Below, in pieces: positions 19,840 through 28,223 of a DNA stretch of 64,000 bases. Origin of the DNA: an uncultured Clostridia bacterium (GTDB taxonomy: Bacteria; Bacillota; Clostridia; Oscillospirales; Acutalibacteraceae). The stretch is from assembly GCA_946184295.1 (NCBI GenBank), contig CAMHEZ010000001.1:62001-126000 (forward strand), in the 5' to 3' direction. A program made the position numbers and the translations under genes. Numbering within the stretch: the first letter of the stretch is position 1; every line of letters begins with the position of its first letter. Below the pieces are notes generated by a model, which saw only the letters and a list, made by a program, of their open reading frames with translations, had not been told where the DNA came from and made no database searches.

Positions 19840-19868
19840 ATTATACCATTCAAAGTTTCGTACGACAA
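19840..19868 (-). promoter_or_regulatory. dnaA promoter
   Basis: On the minus strand TTGTCG (19868-19863), 17 nt, TATAAT (19845-19840), with a leader of about 75 nt to the chosen ATG. Confidence 0.6.
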
Positions 19869-20118
19869 TAGAATTTAACGGAGGAATATTGAGAAATGTA
19901 AATTAAACTTTTGTGCAAAACTGATAGACGCCATTTGTCGCATAGCAAAGAAAATATGAAAAAATTGCAGTATTTGAAACGAATATTTTGTTTATTTTGT
20001 CGCTGTCTAGATGATATTTTGTGGTATTCAACCGTGTTTTGCACAAGCTGTTGAAAAGTTTGCGTTTTGCAGACGGGGAAAATCGGAAAAATTTCCTTGG
20101 CAGAAGGCAAATTTATGA
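19869..20118. other. oriC-proximal dnaA-rpmH intergenic region
   Basis: AT-rich non-coding DNA between divergent dnaA and rpmH; this is the strand-switch point for gene direction. Two sites fit the relaxed box TTWTNCACA in inverted orientation: TGTGCAAAA (19912-19920) and TTTTGCACA (20037-20045). No perfect TTATCCACA is present. Confidence 0.55.
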
Positions 20119-20148
20119 TTGACATTTTCGGGGTAAATGCGCTATAAT
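20119..20148 (+). promoter_or_regulatory. rpmH promoter
   Basis: TTGACA (20119-20124), 18-nt spacer, TATAAT (20143-20148). The leader is about 110 nt. Confidence 0.75.
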
Positions 20149-20263
20149 ACATGAGTATGCTTTTGGTTTGATGAGCCCTTTTTCGGGTTTGTCTGCCAAA
20201 GTCCGCTGCGGCGGTTTTACGGCTGCCGTATCACGCTTGAATTGCCGAAAGGGGGTAACGCAA

Positions 20264-20398
20264 ATGGTCAGAACATATCAGCCCAAGAAGCGTCAGAGAA
20301 AGGTCGAGCACGGCTTCCGCAAGAGAATGGCGACAAAGAATGGCCGCAAGGTTCTTGCAAGACGCAGAGCCAAGGGAAGAAAGACACTCACCTATTAA
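20264..20398 (+). CDS. rpmH: 50S ribosomal protein L34
   Basis: The 44-aa, highly basic protein has the L34 signature '[20 protein letters not shown]' and ends '[11 protein letters not shown]'. It binds 23S rRNA in the large subunit. The ATG at 20264 has AAAGGGGG upstream; the longer open frame to 20168 is leader RNA. It opens the rightward ribosomal protein/RNase P/membrane-insertase operon. Confidence 0.97.
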   Translation: MVRTYQPKKRQRKVEHGFRKRMATKNGRKVLARRRAKGRKTLTY

Positions 20399-20574
20399 TT
20401 GACGGTTTGTTCCGGCGTCGGCATGGCCCGCCGCAGCTGCGATGCTTGTTTCTTAAATGGAGACAGCGGCATCGTGTGCTGGGCGGTGTTTTGCCTGCCG
20501 CGCACGGAATCAGACTGCACTGGTGGTGCTTTGCCGCTTGGTGCAGTGATTTTATCGAGTGATGTTTCATGCAG

Positions 20575-20604
20575 GGCCACTTCTTTTCAAGTGGCCTTTA
20601 TTGT
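20575..20604 (+). terminator. Terminator or attenuator between rpmH and rnpA
   Basis: GGCCACTT (20575-20582), 6-nt loop, AAGTGGCC (20589-20596), then TTTATTGTT. It should reduce read-through from the strongly expressed rpmH into rnpA. The preceding 175 nt hold no recognisable gene. Confidence 0.7.
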
Positions 20605-20627
20605 TACAAAAAGGAATCAGTGGTCTT

Positions 20628-20975
20628 ATGGCTAATTACGCGGTGATTAAGGAAAATTATGAATTTCGCCGCGCTTATAATAGGGGAAAGAGTTTTGTTT
20701 CACCTTATTTGGTGGCGTATTGTTTCAAAAGGAAATATGGCGGAATCAGAATCGGTATTACATCAGGCAAAAAAATCGGAAACGCGGTGCAGCGAAACCG
20801 CTGTCGGCGCATCATTCGTGAGGCATTTCGCTTGCTGTATCCGGAGATGAGCGGACATTGGGATATTATTTTTGTCGCGAGAACCGCTACGGTGCATAAA
20901 AAAAGTACAGATATCATGCGCGTGATGAGAAAACAGCTCAAAGAGGCGGGTGTCATGCCATGCAATTCTCATTGA
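20628..20975 (+). CDS. rnpA: Ribonuclease P protein component
   Basis: The 115-aa basic protein has the RnpA pattern: '[14 protein letters not shown]' and the RNR-type motif '[20 protein letters not shown]'. It assists the RNase P RNA in tRNA 5' maturation. The ATG at 20628 is preceded by AAGGA. Its end overlaps yidD by 16 bases, suggesting coupling. Order and spacing match rpmH-rnpA-yidD-yidC operons. Confidence 0.95.
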   Translation: MANYAVIKENYEFRRAYNRGKSFVSPYLVAYCFKRKYGGIRIGITSGKKIGNAVQRNRCRRIIREAFRLLYPEMSGHWDIIFVARTATVHKKSTDIMRVMRKQLKEAGVMPCNSH

Positions 20976-21256
20976 AAAAGGTTTTGCTGCGTTGGATTCG
21001 CTTTTATCAGCGCAGGATATCGCCCAATACGCCTCCAAGATGCCGTTTTTACCCGACCTGCTCGGCTTACACCTATACGGCCATCGAACAGTACGGCGCC
21101 ATGCGGGGGTCACTGATGGGATTGTGGCGGATTTTACGCTGTAATCCATGGAATCCCGGCGGATATGATCCGGTGCCGGTTAAAAGAATTACGATCGACG
21201 CCACGCCAGTGCAGCCGGAAGATACCGAAGGCCGAAAAGAAGAGAGGCAGAAATGA
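20960..21256 (+). CDS. yidD: Membrane protein insertion efficiency factor YidD
   Basis: The 98-aa protein carries the family signature '[11 protein letters not shown]'-like '[12 protein letters not shown]', then '[20 protein letters not shown]' and '[17 protein letters not shown]'. It has an amphipathic N-terminal helix that associates with the inner face of the membrane and aids YidC-dependent insertion. It overlaps rnpA and precedes yidC by about 80 bp. Confidence 0.95.
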   Translation: MQFSLKKVLLRWIRFYQRRISPNTPPRCRFYPTCSAYTYTAIEQYGAMRGSLMGLWRILRCNPWNPGGYDPVPVKRITIDATPVQPEDTEGRKEERQK

Positions 21257-21337
21257 AATAAAACGACATATCAGTTTTCCGTTAAGGAAGACTATATATA
21301 TTAAGGAAAAAAGAATGGAGGCATTTAGTCAGAAAAA

Positions 21338-22489
21338 ATGGACACGCTATTTAATTTTATCGGAGAAATTTTTGGATATGTGTTGATGTTTTTTAATAAC
21401 ATATTCGGCAATTTCGGTGTGGCAATCATCATGTTTACGGTGTTTTCGCGCCTGCTGATGTTCCCGTTGACCATCAAACAGCAAAAAAATATGGCGGGTA
21501 TGCAGCGGCTTCAGCCGAAAATGAAGGAATTGCAGGAACGGTACGGCAACAATCGCGAGCGTTACAATGAAGAAGTGCAGAAGCTTTATGAGCGCGAAGG
21601 ACAGAATCCAGCCGGCGGCTGTCTGCCGATGGCGATTCAGCTTCCGATTTTTTATGGACTTTATCGCGCCATCTGTATGCCGATTACCTGTACCTTACAT
21701 CTGAATATCACCGAAGGAACGCTGGGGTCCGCCATTGCGCGTGTGAAAACGCTGAGTGATGTTTATACGACAACCAGCAGCGCATATTATTCACAGATCA
21801 ATGTCATTGAGGCTGTGCGCAACATCGGAGGCAATTATGCCCATTACGGTTTTACCGCCGCGGAGGCGGAGGCACTGGCCCCGATTTATGAGCTGAGCAG
21901 AGGTTTTAATTTTTTGGGAATTGATCTGCTCTCTATCGCAAAATTCTGGAACCCGGCAATTATTCTCACCTTTGTGGTGTTTATTGCCAGTGCGGGCGGC
22001 ATGTACCTTTCCAACAAAATCAACGGTGTGGCGGCCCAGCCTGCGCAGCCCAACGGTTGCAGTCCGAATATGATGGGTGTGAGCATGGGTCTGATGTCGG
22101 CCTGGATTTCACTGTCGGTTCCTTCGGCAATGGCGCTTTACTGGTCCTGTTCCAGTCTGATCGCGCCTTTGCAGAGCTGGGTTGTGCATAAGTATTACAA
22201 TGCGGCAATTCTGAATGCCAAGGCGGAAGCACAGCGTATGGCAAAAATACGTTTGGAAGAAGAAGAAGTCATTAAGGCGGTTGGCGCGGCGAAGGGCGTG
22301 AAAAAGTTTTCACCGATTTATGCGCTGCCGACAGCCGGAAATCAGGATAATACAAATGAAAAAGTAAATCAGAACAACGCTGCACAGACGGAAAGTAAAA
22401 AGACCGGCGGAAAAAAGAAGAAGTCTAACGCGTCGGGACAAAATAAAAAATCTTCCTCGGCCGATTATCAGGGCAGAAAGAAAAAGTAA
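21338..22489 (+). CDS. yidC: Membrane protein insertase YidC/OxaA
   Basis: The 383-aa insertase has the Oxa1 core: a first membrane segment near residues 8-45, the cytoplasmic hairpin ('QQKNMAGMQRLQPKMKELQERYG'-type helices), 'CLPMAIQLPIFYGLYRAI', and three further segments ending near residue 285. There is no lipobox, unlike B. subtilis SpoIIIJ. The C-terminal tail of about 90 residues is very rich in Lys, Asn and Gln, which could contact ribosomes. An extended periplasmic-type loop separates the second and third segments. It is followed by jag, the usual partner. Confidence 0.95.
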   Translation: MDTLFNFIGEIFGYVLMFFNNIFGNFGVAIIMFTVFSRLLMFPLTIKQQKNMAGMQRLQPKMKELQERYGNNRERYNEEVQKLYEREGQNPAGGCLPMAIQLPIFYGLYRAICMPITCTLHLNITEGTLGSAIARVKTLSDVYTTTSSAYYSQINVIEAVRNIGGNYAHYGFTAAEAEALAPIYELSRGFNFLGIDLLSIAKFWNPAIILTFVVFIASAGGMYLSNKINGVAAQPAQPNGCSPNMMGVSMGLMSAWISLSVPSAMALYWSCSSLIAPLQSWVVHKYYNAAILNAKAEAQRMAKIRLEEEEVIKAVGAAKGVKKFSPIYALPTAGNQDNTNEKVNQNNAAQTESKKTGGKKKKSNASGQNKKSSSADYQGRKKK

Positions 22490-22546
22490 CGATTGTGTTT
22501 TGATTACATGAATGACGACATGTTTAACTGAAAGGACGTTTCTGAA

Positions 22547-23791
22547 ATGAAGGAAATTATTGCTACAGGAGCCTCTGTGATGGAGGCTGTAGAAAATGGC
22601 CGTGAGCAGCTTGCACAGCTTGGCGTTGATGCGACACTGGCGGAATATGAAGTACTGGAAGAAGCCAAAAACGGTTTTCTGTTTCGCAAGCCGGCTAAAG
22701 TGAGAGTGTATGTTGAAGATTCTGCTGCGGACGATGCGCCGACGGAAGAGGACGAAGAAGACGATTTTGACGACATTGTTTTTGACGAGAAAGAAAGTAC
22801 CGATGAGACGGACGACGAAGAAGTCGATGATGACGTTGATGATGATGAAGACGATGAGATCGACGACGAGAAAGCAGACGAAGAAAATGACGATTTGTTT
22901 GATGAATCCGTTGAGCCGACAGGAGTGAGTGAAGAAAGTGTTGCTCAGCAGGAGAAAACGAGTGAGCCGGAAGATTACCTGGCCGCAACTGACGCGGCAG
23001 TCAGATATCTCTCCGAAATTCTGACCCGTATGGGCGTGCGTGATCTGATTGTCACGGCGGAGTCTGACGGCGAGAGAACCATTCTGAATATCAACGGCAA
23101 TGACGATGATCTTGGTGTTGTCATCGGTCATCGCGGCGATACACTGACCGCTTTGCAGTATCTGGTGAGTCTTGCCGCCAATAACTGCTGCAAGGGTTAT
23201 TTTAAGGTTTCGCTCAATGTCAAGAATTTCAGAGAAAAGCGTGAGAGAACGCTGGAAACGGTGGCTTCCAAGACCGCCTATAAGGCAACCAAGCTGCAAA
23301 AGAATATTGCGCTGGAACCCATGAGCCCCTATGAGCGCAGCATTATTCATACTGCGGTGCAGGCGATTGACGGCGTTACCAGCTGGTCCGTCGGTGAAAA
23401 TGAAAAGCGTCATGTTGTAATCGGACCGATTGGTCTCGATGAAGGCGGCGAGGGAATGCCGGTAAAGTACGCAAAGGTCGGCGGCAACAGAAACGGTCGC
23501 GGCGGATATCATCGCGGCAGCGGTTACGGTCGAAGCGGCTACAGCAATCGCGGCAGTCGCGGCGGATATAACAATAATAACAGAGGCGGTTATCGTAAAA
23601 ATTACCGTGACAGCGGCTACCGAGATGACAGAGGTTACCGTGAAAACAGAAGCTACCGTGACGATCACAGAGATGGCTACAGCAACAACCGCTATAACGA
23701 AGAGCGTCCGACTACCAGAACCAAAAGTAATTATGAAACCGGTTTTACCTACGGCAAGATCAATCTCAATAACGACAATGGAGAAGAATAA
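22547..23791 (+). CDS. jag: RNA-binding protein Jag/KhpB with long acidic linker and RGG/Tyr-rich tail
   Basis: Domains in order are Jag_N (1-50), an Asp/Glu-rich linker (about 60-125), a KH-like domain with 'VVIGHRGDTLTALQYLV' (about 180-205), R3H ('FREKRERTLETVASK', about 225-295), and a tail of about 100 residues rich in Gly, Arg, Tyr, Asn and Asp with RGG/RGGY units (from about 311). Jag/KhpB binds RNA and influences cell division and envelope growth in other Firmicutes. Typical members are about 200-270 aa; this one is 414 because of the linker and the disordered tail, which resembles phase-separating RNA-binding tails. A terminator follows. Confidence 0.93.
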   Translation: MKEIIATGASVMEAVENGREQLAQLGVDATLAEYEVLEEAKNGFLFRKPAKVRVYVEDSAADDAPTEEDEEDDFDDIVFDEKESTDETDDEEVDDDVDDDEDDEIDDEKADEENDDLFDESVEPTGVSEESVAQQEKTSEPEDYLAATDAAVRYLSEILTRMGVRDLIVTAESDGERTILNINGNDDDLGVVIGHRGDTLTALQYLVSLAANNCCKGYFKVSLNVKNFREKRERTLETVASKTAYKATKLQKNIALEPMSPYERSIIHTAVQAIDGVTSWSVGENEKRHVVIGPIGLDEGGEGMPVKYAKVGGNRNGRGGYHRGSGYGRSGYSNRGSRGGYNNNNRGGYRKNYRDSGYRDDRGYRENRSYRDDHRDGYSNNRYNEERPTTRTKSNYETGFTYGKINLNNDNGEE

Positions 23792-23820
23792 TCTTCGACT
23801 GTTTGGTGAATAAAAATTTG

Positions 23821-23867
23821 GACTTCGGCTGGGGCAATGAAATGTTGCTTCAGCCGGAGTTTTTTTG
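23821..23867 (+). terminator. Terminator after jag
   Basis: ACTTCGGCTG (23822-23831) pairs with CAGCCGGAGT (23851-23860), followed by seven T. It ends the rpmH-to-jag transcript. Confidence 0.8.
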
Positions 23868-23869
23868 AT

Positions 23870-23885
23870 TGTTTCACATGAAACA
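23870..23885. promoter_or_regulatory. parS: parS site 1
   Basis: TGTTTCACATGAAACA, a perfect 16-bp palindrome differing from consensus TGTTTCACGTGAAACA only in the central CA/TG pair. ParB/Spo0J clamps load at such sites. Confidence 0.85.
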
Positions 23886-23921
23886 ATGCTGAAAAAAAGA
23901 GGGCTTATTTCTGAATTTCTC

Positions 23922-23950
23922 TTTACTCTTGACAGCGTATGTGTTATAAT
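23922..23950 (+). promoter_or_regulatory. mnmE promoter
   Basis: TTTACT (23922-23927), 17-nt spacer, TATAAT (23945-23950), 40 nt before the mnmE ATG. Confidence 0.55.
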
Positions 23951-23990
23951 ATTTTTCAGATGCAGCGTTTGAGAAAGGAAGAAAATCAGC

Positions 23991-25355
23991 ATGAATGATA
24001 CGATTGCCGCAATTTCTACTCCGCAGGCTGCCGGCGGTATCGGAATTGTGCGTATTTCGGGTGTAAATGCGGCTGTAATTGCAGACCGCGTGTTTTGCAG
24101 TATCAGTCAGAAAAAATTGGCAGAATCCGTCGGATATCAGGCGCATTACGGTCACGTGATAGATCAGGAAACCGTCATTGATGAGGCAATTGCTTTGGTG
24201 TTTCGTGCGCCGAAAAGCTATACCGGTGAAGATGTGGTGGAATTGTCTTGCCACGGCGGATTATTTGTTGTGAGACGTGTACTGCGTGCGGTGCTCGAAC
24301 ATGGCGCGAGATTGGCGCAGCCGGGAGAATTTACCAGGCGTGCTTTTGAGAACGGAAAGATGTCTCTGACGCAGGCGGAATCGGTCATGGATCTGATCGG
24401 TGCGCAGGGAGAACAGGCTGCGCGTGCGGCTATGTCAGCGCGAGACGGCAGACTGGCAAGGAAAATTGATGAGCTGAAAGCGGAGATTATTGGCTATGCG
24501 GCTCATTTGGCTGCCTGGGCCGATTATCCGGAGGAAGATTTGATTCCTGTTGACCGGGAGGCGTTGTCGAAAGACTTGCAACAGTCGATTGAAAAACTGA
24601 AAAAAATGATTGCCGACGGTGACGCGGGACGCGTAATCCGGGACGGAGTGGATACCGTCATTGTGGGAAAGCCAAATGTCGGAAAATCCACTCTGATGAA
24701 TTGTCTCTCAGGCTGTGAGCGCAGTATTGTGACGCATATTGCCGGTACGACACGCGATGTGGTGGAAGAAAAGGTCGTGCTGGGTGATGTGATTCTGCGG
24801 TTGGCAGATACGGCGGGCATTCATATGACGGAGGATCCTGTAGAGAGTATCGGTGTGGAGCGGGCTGTCAGTCGCATGGAAAATGCCGGACTGGTGCTGG
24901 CTGTATTTGACAATTCCCTTCCTTTGGATGATAATGACCTCCGATTGCTGCAAAAGTTGAAGGAGCGTCCTTGTGTGGCAGTCATTAATAAAAATGATGT
25001 GGCAAGTCAATTGGATAGCAAGGTGATTGAACAATATATTGAACGCATTGTTTACATTTCCGCCAAAGAAGACAGTGGCATTGATACCTTGGAAAAGGCA
25101 GTGGCGGATTTGTTGGGCGTGGCAAATCTGAATCCGTCAGACGGAATTTTATCGGGGGAGCGACAGCTTCACTGCGCAAGAGAATGTCTGAAATTGCTTG
25201 ATGAAGCGAAGCATGCACTGGATATTGGATTCACATTGGACGCGGTCAATGTTTCACTTGATGGGGCCGTTGCCACACTGCTGGAGTTGACCGGAGAACG
25301 TGTGACGAATGTTGTAACGGACGCGGTATTTCGTCAGTTCTGTGTGGGAAAATAG
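23991..25355 (+). CDS. mnmE: tRNA modification GTPase MnmE
   Basis: The 454-aa enzyme starts 'MNDTIAAISTPQAAGGIGIVRISG' (formyl-THF-binding N-domain), has a helical central domain, an inserted Ras-like G domain with 'GKPNVGKSTLMNCLSG' and 'DTAGIH', and ends 'FCVGK', the C-terminal motif carrying the essential cysteine. With MnmG it makes cmnm5U at the wobble position of certain tRNAs. GAAAGGAAGAAA precedes the ATG. It is followed by two parS sites and then mnmG. Confidence 0.97.
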   Translation: MNDTIAAISTPQAAGGIGIVRISGVNAAVIADRVFCSISQKKLAESVGYQAHYGHVIDQETVIDEAIALVFRAPKSYTGEDVVELSCHGGLFVVRRVLRAVLEHGARLAQPGEFTRRAFENGKMSLTQAESVMDLIGAQGEQAARAAMSARDGRLARKIDELKAEIIGYAAHLAAWADYPEEDLIPVDREALSKDLQQSIEKLKKMIADGDAGRVIRDGVDTVIVGKPNVGKSTLMNCLSGCERSIVTHIAGTTRDVVEEKVVLGDVILRLADTAGIHMTEDPVESIGVERAVSRMENAGLVLAVFDNSLPLDDNDLRLLQKLKERPCVAVINKNDVASQLDSKVIEQYIERIVYISAKEDSGIDTLEKAVADLLGVANLNPSDGILSGERQLHCARECLKLLDEAKHALDIGFTLDAVNVSLDGAVATLLELTGERVTNVVTDAVFRQFCVGK

Positions 25356-25365
25356 CGTTTCACTC

Positions 25366-25381
25366 TGTTTCACGTGAAACA
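25366..25381. promoter_or_regulatory. parS: parS site 2 (perfect consensus)
   Basis: TGTTTCACGTGAAACA, identical to the Spo0J/ParB consensus, in the mnmE-mnmG gap. Confidence 0.95.
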
Positions 25382-25403
25382 TGCCGATTGTTTTACATTT
25401 CAT

Positions 25404-25419
25404 TGTTTCACATGAAACA
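25404..25419. promoter_or_regulatory. parS: parS site 3
   Basis: TGTTTCACATGAAACA, 38 bp after site 2 and 27 bp before the mnmG start. Confidence 0.88.
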
Positions 25420-25445
25420 ATGGCAAAGTAGAAAGGAATCATTTC

Positions 25446-27344
25446 ATGGAATATTATGCGGACAGCTATGATGTGGCTGTCATCGGTGCGGGACATGCCG
25501 GTGTTGAGGCGGGACTGGCTTCCGCCAGACTGGGGTGTCAGACAGTGGTATTTACCATTAATATGGATGCCGTGGGAAATCTGCCCTGCAATCCGTCTAT
25601 TGGAGGCACGGCCAAGGGACATCTGGTCAGAGAAGTCGATGCCTTGGGCGGAGAAATGGGACGCGCTGCGGATGATACATTTTTGCAAAGTCGCATGCTG
25701 AACAGGGGAAAGGGACCTGCGGTCCACAGTCTTCGCGCTCAGATTGACAGAAGAATGTATTCCGCACGTATCAAGCATACACTGGAAAATCAGGAAAATC
25801 TGGATTTAAAGCAAGCGGAAATTACCGAAATTCGCCCGTTATCTGACGACAGCGGCTATCGTTGGGCCTGCGTTACAAAGCTTGGCGCGGTGCATTTGTG
25901 CAAATGCGTCATTATTGCCACTGGCACCTATCTGGCCGGAAGGATTTATGTGGGAGACGTAAGCTATGAGGGGGGGCCTGACGGTATGTTTGCCGCAACC
26001 TCGCTGGGAAAATGTCTGCGCGAACTGGGTATTCCTTGCCGCCGTTTTAAAACCGGAACGCCTGCCCGGATACATAAACAATCCATTGATTTTACCAATC
26101 TGGAAGTGCAGGAGGGTGACGAAGTCATTACGCCCTTTTCTTACGACACGATGGAAAACGCCGATTTCCCGCTGAAAAATCAAGTGGTATGTCACGTCAC
26201 CTGGACAAACGAAAAAACAAAACAGATTATTTTGGATAATATTCATCGTTCGCCCCTCTACAGCGGTAAAATTGATGGTATCGGCCCGCGCTATTGCCCG
26301 AGCATTGAGGATAAAATCGTTCGGTTTTCCGAGAAGGAGCGGCACCAGCTCTTCATTGAGCCGTGCGGTTTGGAAACGGAAGAAATGTATCTGCAAGGAG
26401 CCTCTTCGTCTCTGCCGGAAGATGTGCAGATCGCGCTTTATCAGAGTATTCCGGGGCTGGAACACGTTAAAATTATGCGTACTGCCTATGCCATTGAGTA
26501 CGACTGCGTGGATCCGCTCGCACTGAGAGCAACCTTGGAATTTAAAGATTATCCGGGACTCTATGGTGCTGGACAATTCAACGGCAGTTCCGGCTATGAG
26601 GAAGCCGCTGCACAGGGCATCGTGGCGGGCATCAATGCGGCCCGTTCGGTTAAGAACCTTGCACCTGTGATTTTAGAACGCTCGAACAGTTATATTGGTA
26701 CATTGATTGACGATTTGGTGACAAAAGGTGTATCGGACCCTTATCGCATGATGACGTCACGTTCGGAATATCGTTTGATTTTACGTCAGGATAATGCTGA
26801 TGAGCGATTAATGCCGATCGGCCATGATATAGGTTTGATTTCTGAGCAAAAATATGAGCAGTTTCTGCGTCGTCAGGCTATGAAAAAAGCAGAGCTGAAA
26901 AGAGCAAAGGAAACCCAGATTCCGGCCTCGGAACAGGTGAACGCAATACTTGTTTCACGTGAAACAACGCCTTTGTCAAACGCGGTACGACTGATTGAAT
27001 TGCTGAAACGACCGGAATTGAATTATGCTGCATTGGAATCAATAGATGTGACACGGCCGGAAATACCGCACTATATACTGGAACAAGTAGAAGTAGAAAT
27101 TAAATATGAGGGCTATATCAGACGGCAGCAGGCGATGATTGACGAAGCCCGTCGTTTGGAACAAAAAAAATTGCCGGAAGAAATTGATTATCATAAAATT
27201 ACCGGTTTGCGACTGGAGGCAATTGAAAAATTAGGAAAGATTCGGCCGGAAAATGTGGGGCAGGCCTCCAGAATTTCGGGAGTAAGCCCGGCGGATATTT
27301 CCGTCTTGCTGATCTGGCTGACAAAACAGGCAGACGCGGAGTAG
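25446..27344 (+). CDS. mnmG: tRNA uridine 5-carboxymethylaminomethyl modification enzyme MnmG
   Basis: The 632-aa FAD protein has the dinucleotide-binding 'VIGAGHAGVEAGLASARLG' near the start, 'NPSIGGTAKGHLVREVDALGG', the second signature 'GTYLAGRIYVGD', and the helical C-terminal domain ending 'GVSPADISVLLIWL'. It is the partner of MnmE in wobble-uridine modification. GAAAGGAATC precedes the ATG. A perfect parS site lies within the reading frame at 26951-26966, encoding part of 'LVSRETT' in the linker before the C-terminal domain. Confidence 0.97.
   Translation: MEYYADSYDVAVIGAGHAGVEAGLASARLGCQTVVFTINMDAVGNLPCNPSIGGTAKGHLVREVDALGGEMGRAADDTFLQSRMLNRGKGPAVHSLRAQIDRRMYSARIKHTLENQENLDLKQAEITEIRPLSDDSGYRWACVTKLGAVHLCKCVIIATGTYLAGRIYVGDVSYEGGPDGMFAATSLGKCLRELGIPCRRFKTGTPARIHKQSIDFTNLEVQEGDEVITPFSYDTMENADFPLKNQVVCHVTWTNEKTKQIILDNIHRSPLYSGKIDGIGPRYCPSIEDKIVRFSEKERHQLFIEPCGLETEEMYLQGASSSLPEDVQIALYQSIPGLEHVKIMRTAYAIEYDCVDPLALRATLEFKDYPGLYGAGQFNGSSGYEEAAAQGIVAGINAARSVKNLAPVILERSNSYIGTLIDDLVTKGVSDPYRMMTSRSEYRLILRQDNADERLMPIGHDIGLISEQKYEQFLRRQAMKKAELKRAKETQIPASEQVNAILVSRETTPLSNAVRLIELLKRPELNYAALESIDVTRPEIPHYILEQVEVEIKYEGYIRRQQAMIDEARRLEQKKLPEEIDYHKITGLRLEAIEKLGKIRPENVGQASRISGVSPADISVLLIWLTKQADAE
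26951..26966. promoter_or_regulatory. parS: parS site 4 (perfect consensus, inside mnmG)
   Basis: TGTTTCACGTGAAACA embedded in coding sequence, as also occurs in other Firmicutes where parS lies inside genes near the origin. Confidence 0.93.
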
Positions 27345-27357
27345 GGGTGATATGTGA

Positions 27358-28068
27358 ATGATTGACCGCGTAAAAATGGCTGCAAAGGCGGCAAAATTTG
27401 GGTTGTATCTGACAGAAGAACAACTGCAAAATCTGGATTCATATGCCAATCTGCTGGTGGATTGGAATACCCGCATGAATCTGACCGGTATTACCGACAG
27501 CAAGGGCATTATGACACGGCATTTCGAGGATTCGATGACCATGTTGCATGCCGTTTCCATTGCGCCAAATGCCAAAGTCATTGATGTGGGAACCGGTGCC
27601 GGATTTCCGGGCATGGTGCTAAAAATTGTACGGCCGGATATTCAATTAACCTTGCTCGACAGCTTAAATAAACGAATTCTCTTTTTGAATGAAGTCGCCG
27701 AAGCATTGCACTTTGAGGTGGAAACATTACATTTACGGGCCGAAGACGGCAGCCGCAAGTCGGAATACCGCGAGCAATTTGACATTGCCTGCGCGCGTGC
27801 TGTTGCTAATCTGAGGGAGTTGTCGGAGTATTGCCTGCCCTATGTCAAAATTGGCGGGCAGTTTGTTTCCATGAAAGGCCCGGAAATACAGGATGAAGTG
27901 GATTCTGCCAGACCGGGTATCGGCACACTAGGGGGAAAAATCAAGAAAGTGGAGGAGCTGACACTGTCAGATGGTAGCGGGAGAAGTATTATTGTGATCG
28001 AAAAAAAGAAAGCAACTCCGCCGCGATTTCCCCGTGCAGCCGGAAAAATTACCAAAAAGCCGCTGTAA
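27358..28068 (+). CDS. rsmG: 16S rRNA (guanine-N7) methyltransferase RsmG
   Basis: The 236-aa methyltransferase has the SAM-binding 'VIDVGTGAGFPGMVLKI' near residue 63 and 'ARAVANLRELSEYCLP' further on, both typical of RsmG (GidB), which methylates G527 of 16S rRNA. AGGGGTGAT lies before the ATG, 13 bp after mnmG. It is the last gene before the fifth parS site and parA. Confidence 0.96.
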   Translation: MIDRVKMAAKAAKFGLYLTEEQLQNLDSYANLLVDWNTRMNLTGITDSKGIMTRHFEDSMTMLHAVSIAPNAKVIDVGTGAGFPGMVLKIVRPDIQLTLLDSLNKRILFLNEVAEALHFEVETLHLRAEDGSRKSEYREQFDIACARAVANLRELSEYCLPYVKIGGQFVSMKGPEIQDEVDSARPGIGTLGGKIKKVEELTLSDGSGRSIIVIEKKKATPPRFPRAAGKITKKPL

Positions 28069-28084
28069 AACAAGTCTTTACAGA

Positions 28085-28100
28085 TGTTTCACATGAAACA
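28085..28100. promoter_or_regulatory. parS: parS site 5
   Basis: TGTTTCACATGAAACA in the rsmG-parA gap, about 45 bp upstream of the parA promoter. Confidence 0.88.
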
Positions 28101-28145
28101 ATTGCGAAATTAACATAAAATTCAACAATCGTGCTGAAAAAGTCA

Positions 28146-28173
28146 TTGTATTTACAGCCGAATATGATATAAT
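28146..28173 (+). promoter_or_regulatory. parA promoter
   Basis: TTGTAT (28146-28151), 16-nt spacer, TATAAT (28168-28173). ParB spreading from parS site 5 could affect it. Confidence 0.6.
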
Positions 28174-28223
28174 TTTAGAAGAAAATAAAAATCAAAAATT
28201 GAAAAAAAGAAAGGTCATGAACT

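Noticed and set aside
23480-23791. Possible CRISPR-like repeats in the 3' part of jag
   Set aside because: The repetition is in-frame codon repetition of Gly/Arg/Tyr residues with no fixed unit or spacers.
22310-23992. 560-codon open frame antisense to yidC/jag
   Set aside because: Its product is low-complexity Val/Ile/Phe, the complement of the Asp/Glu-rich and repeat-rich jag codons; no RBS.
25250-25265. Half-site TGTTTCAC in mnmE
   Set aside because: Only the left half matches parS; the right half is TTGATGGG.
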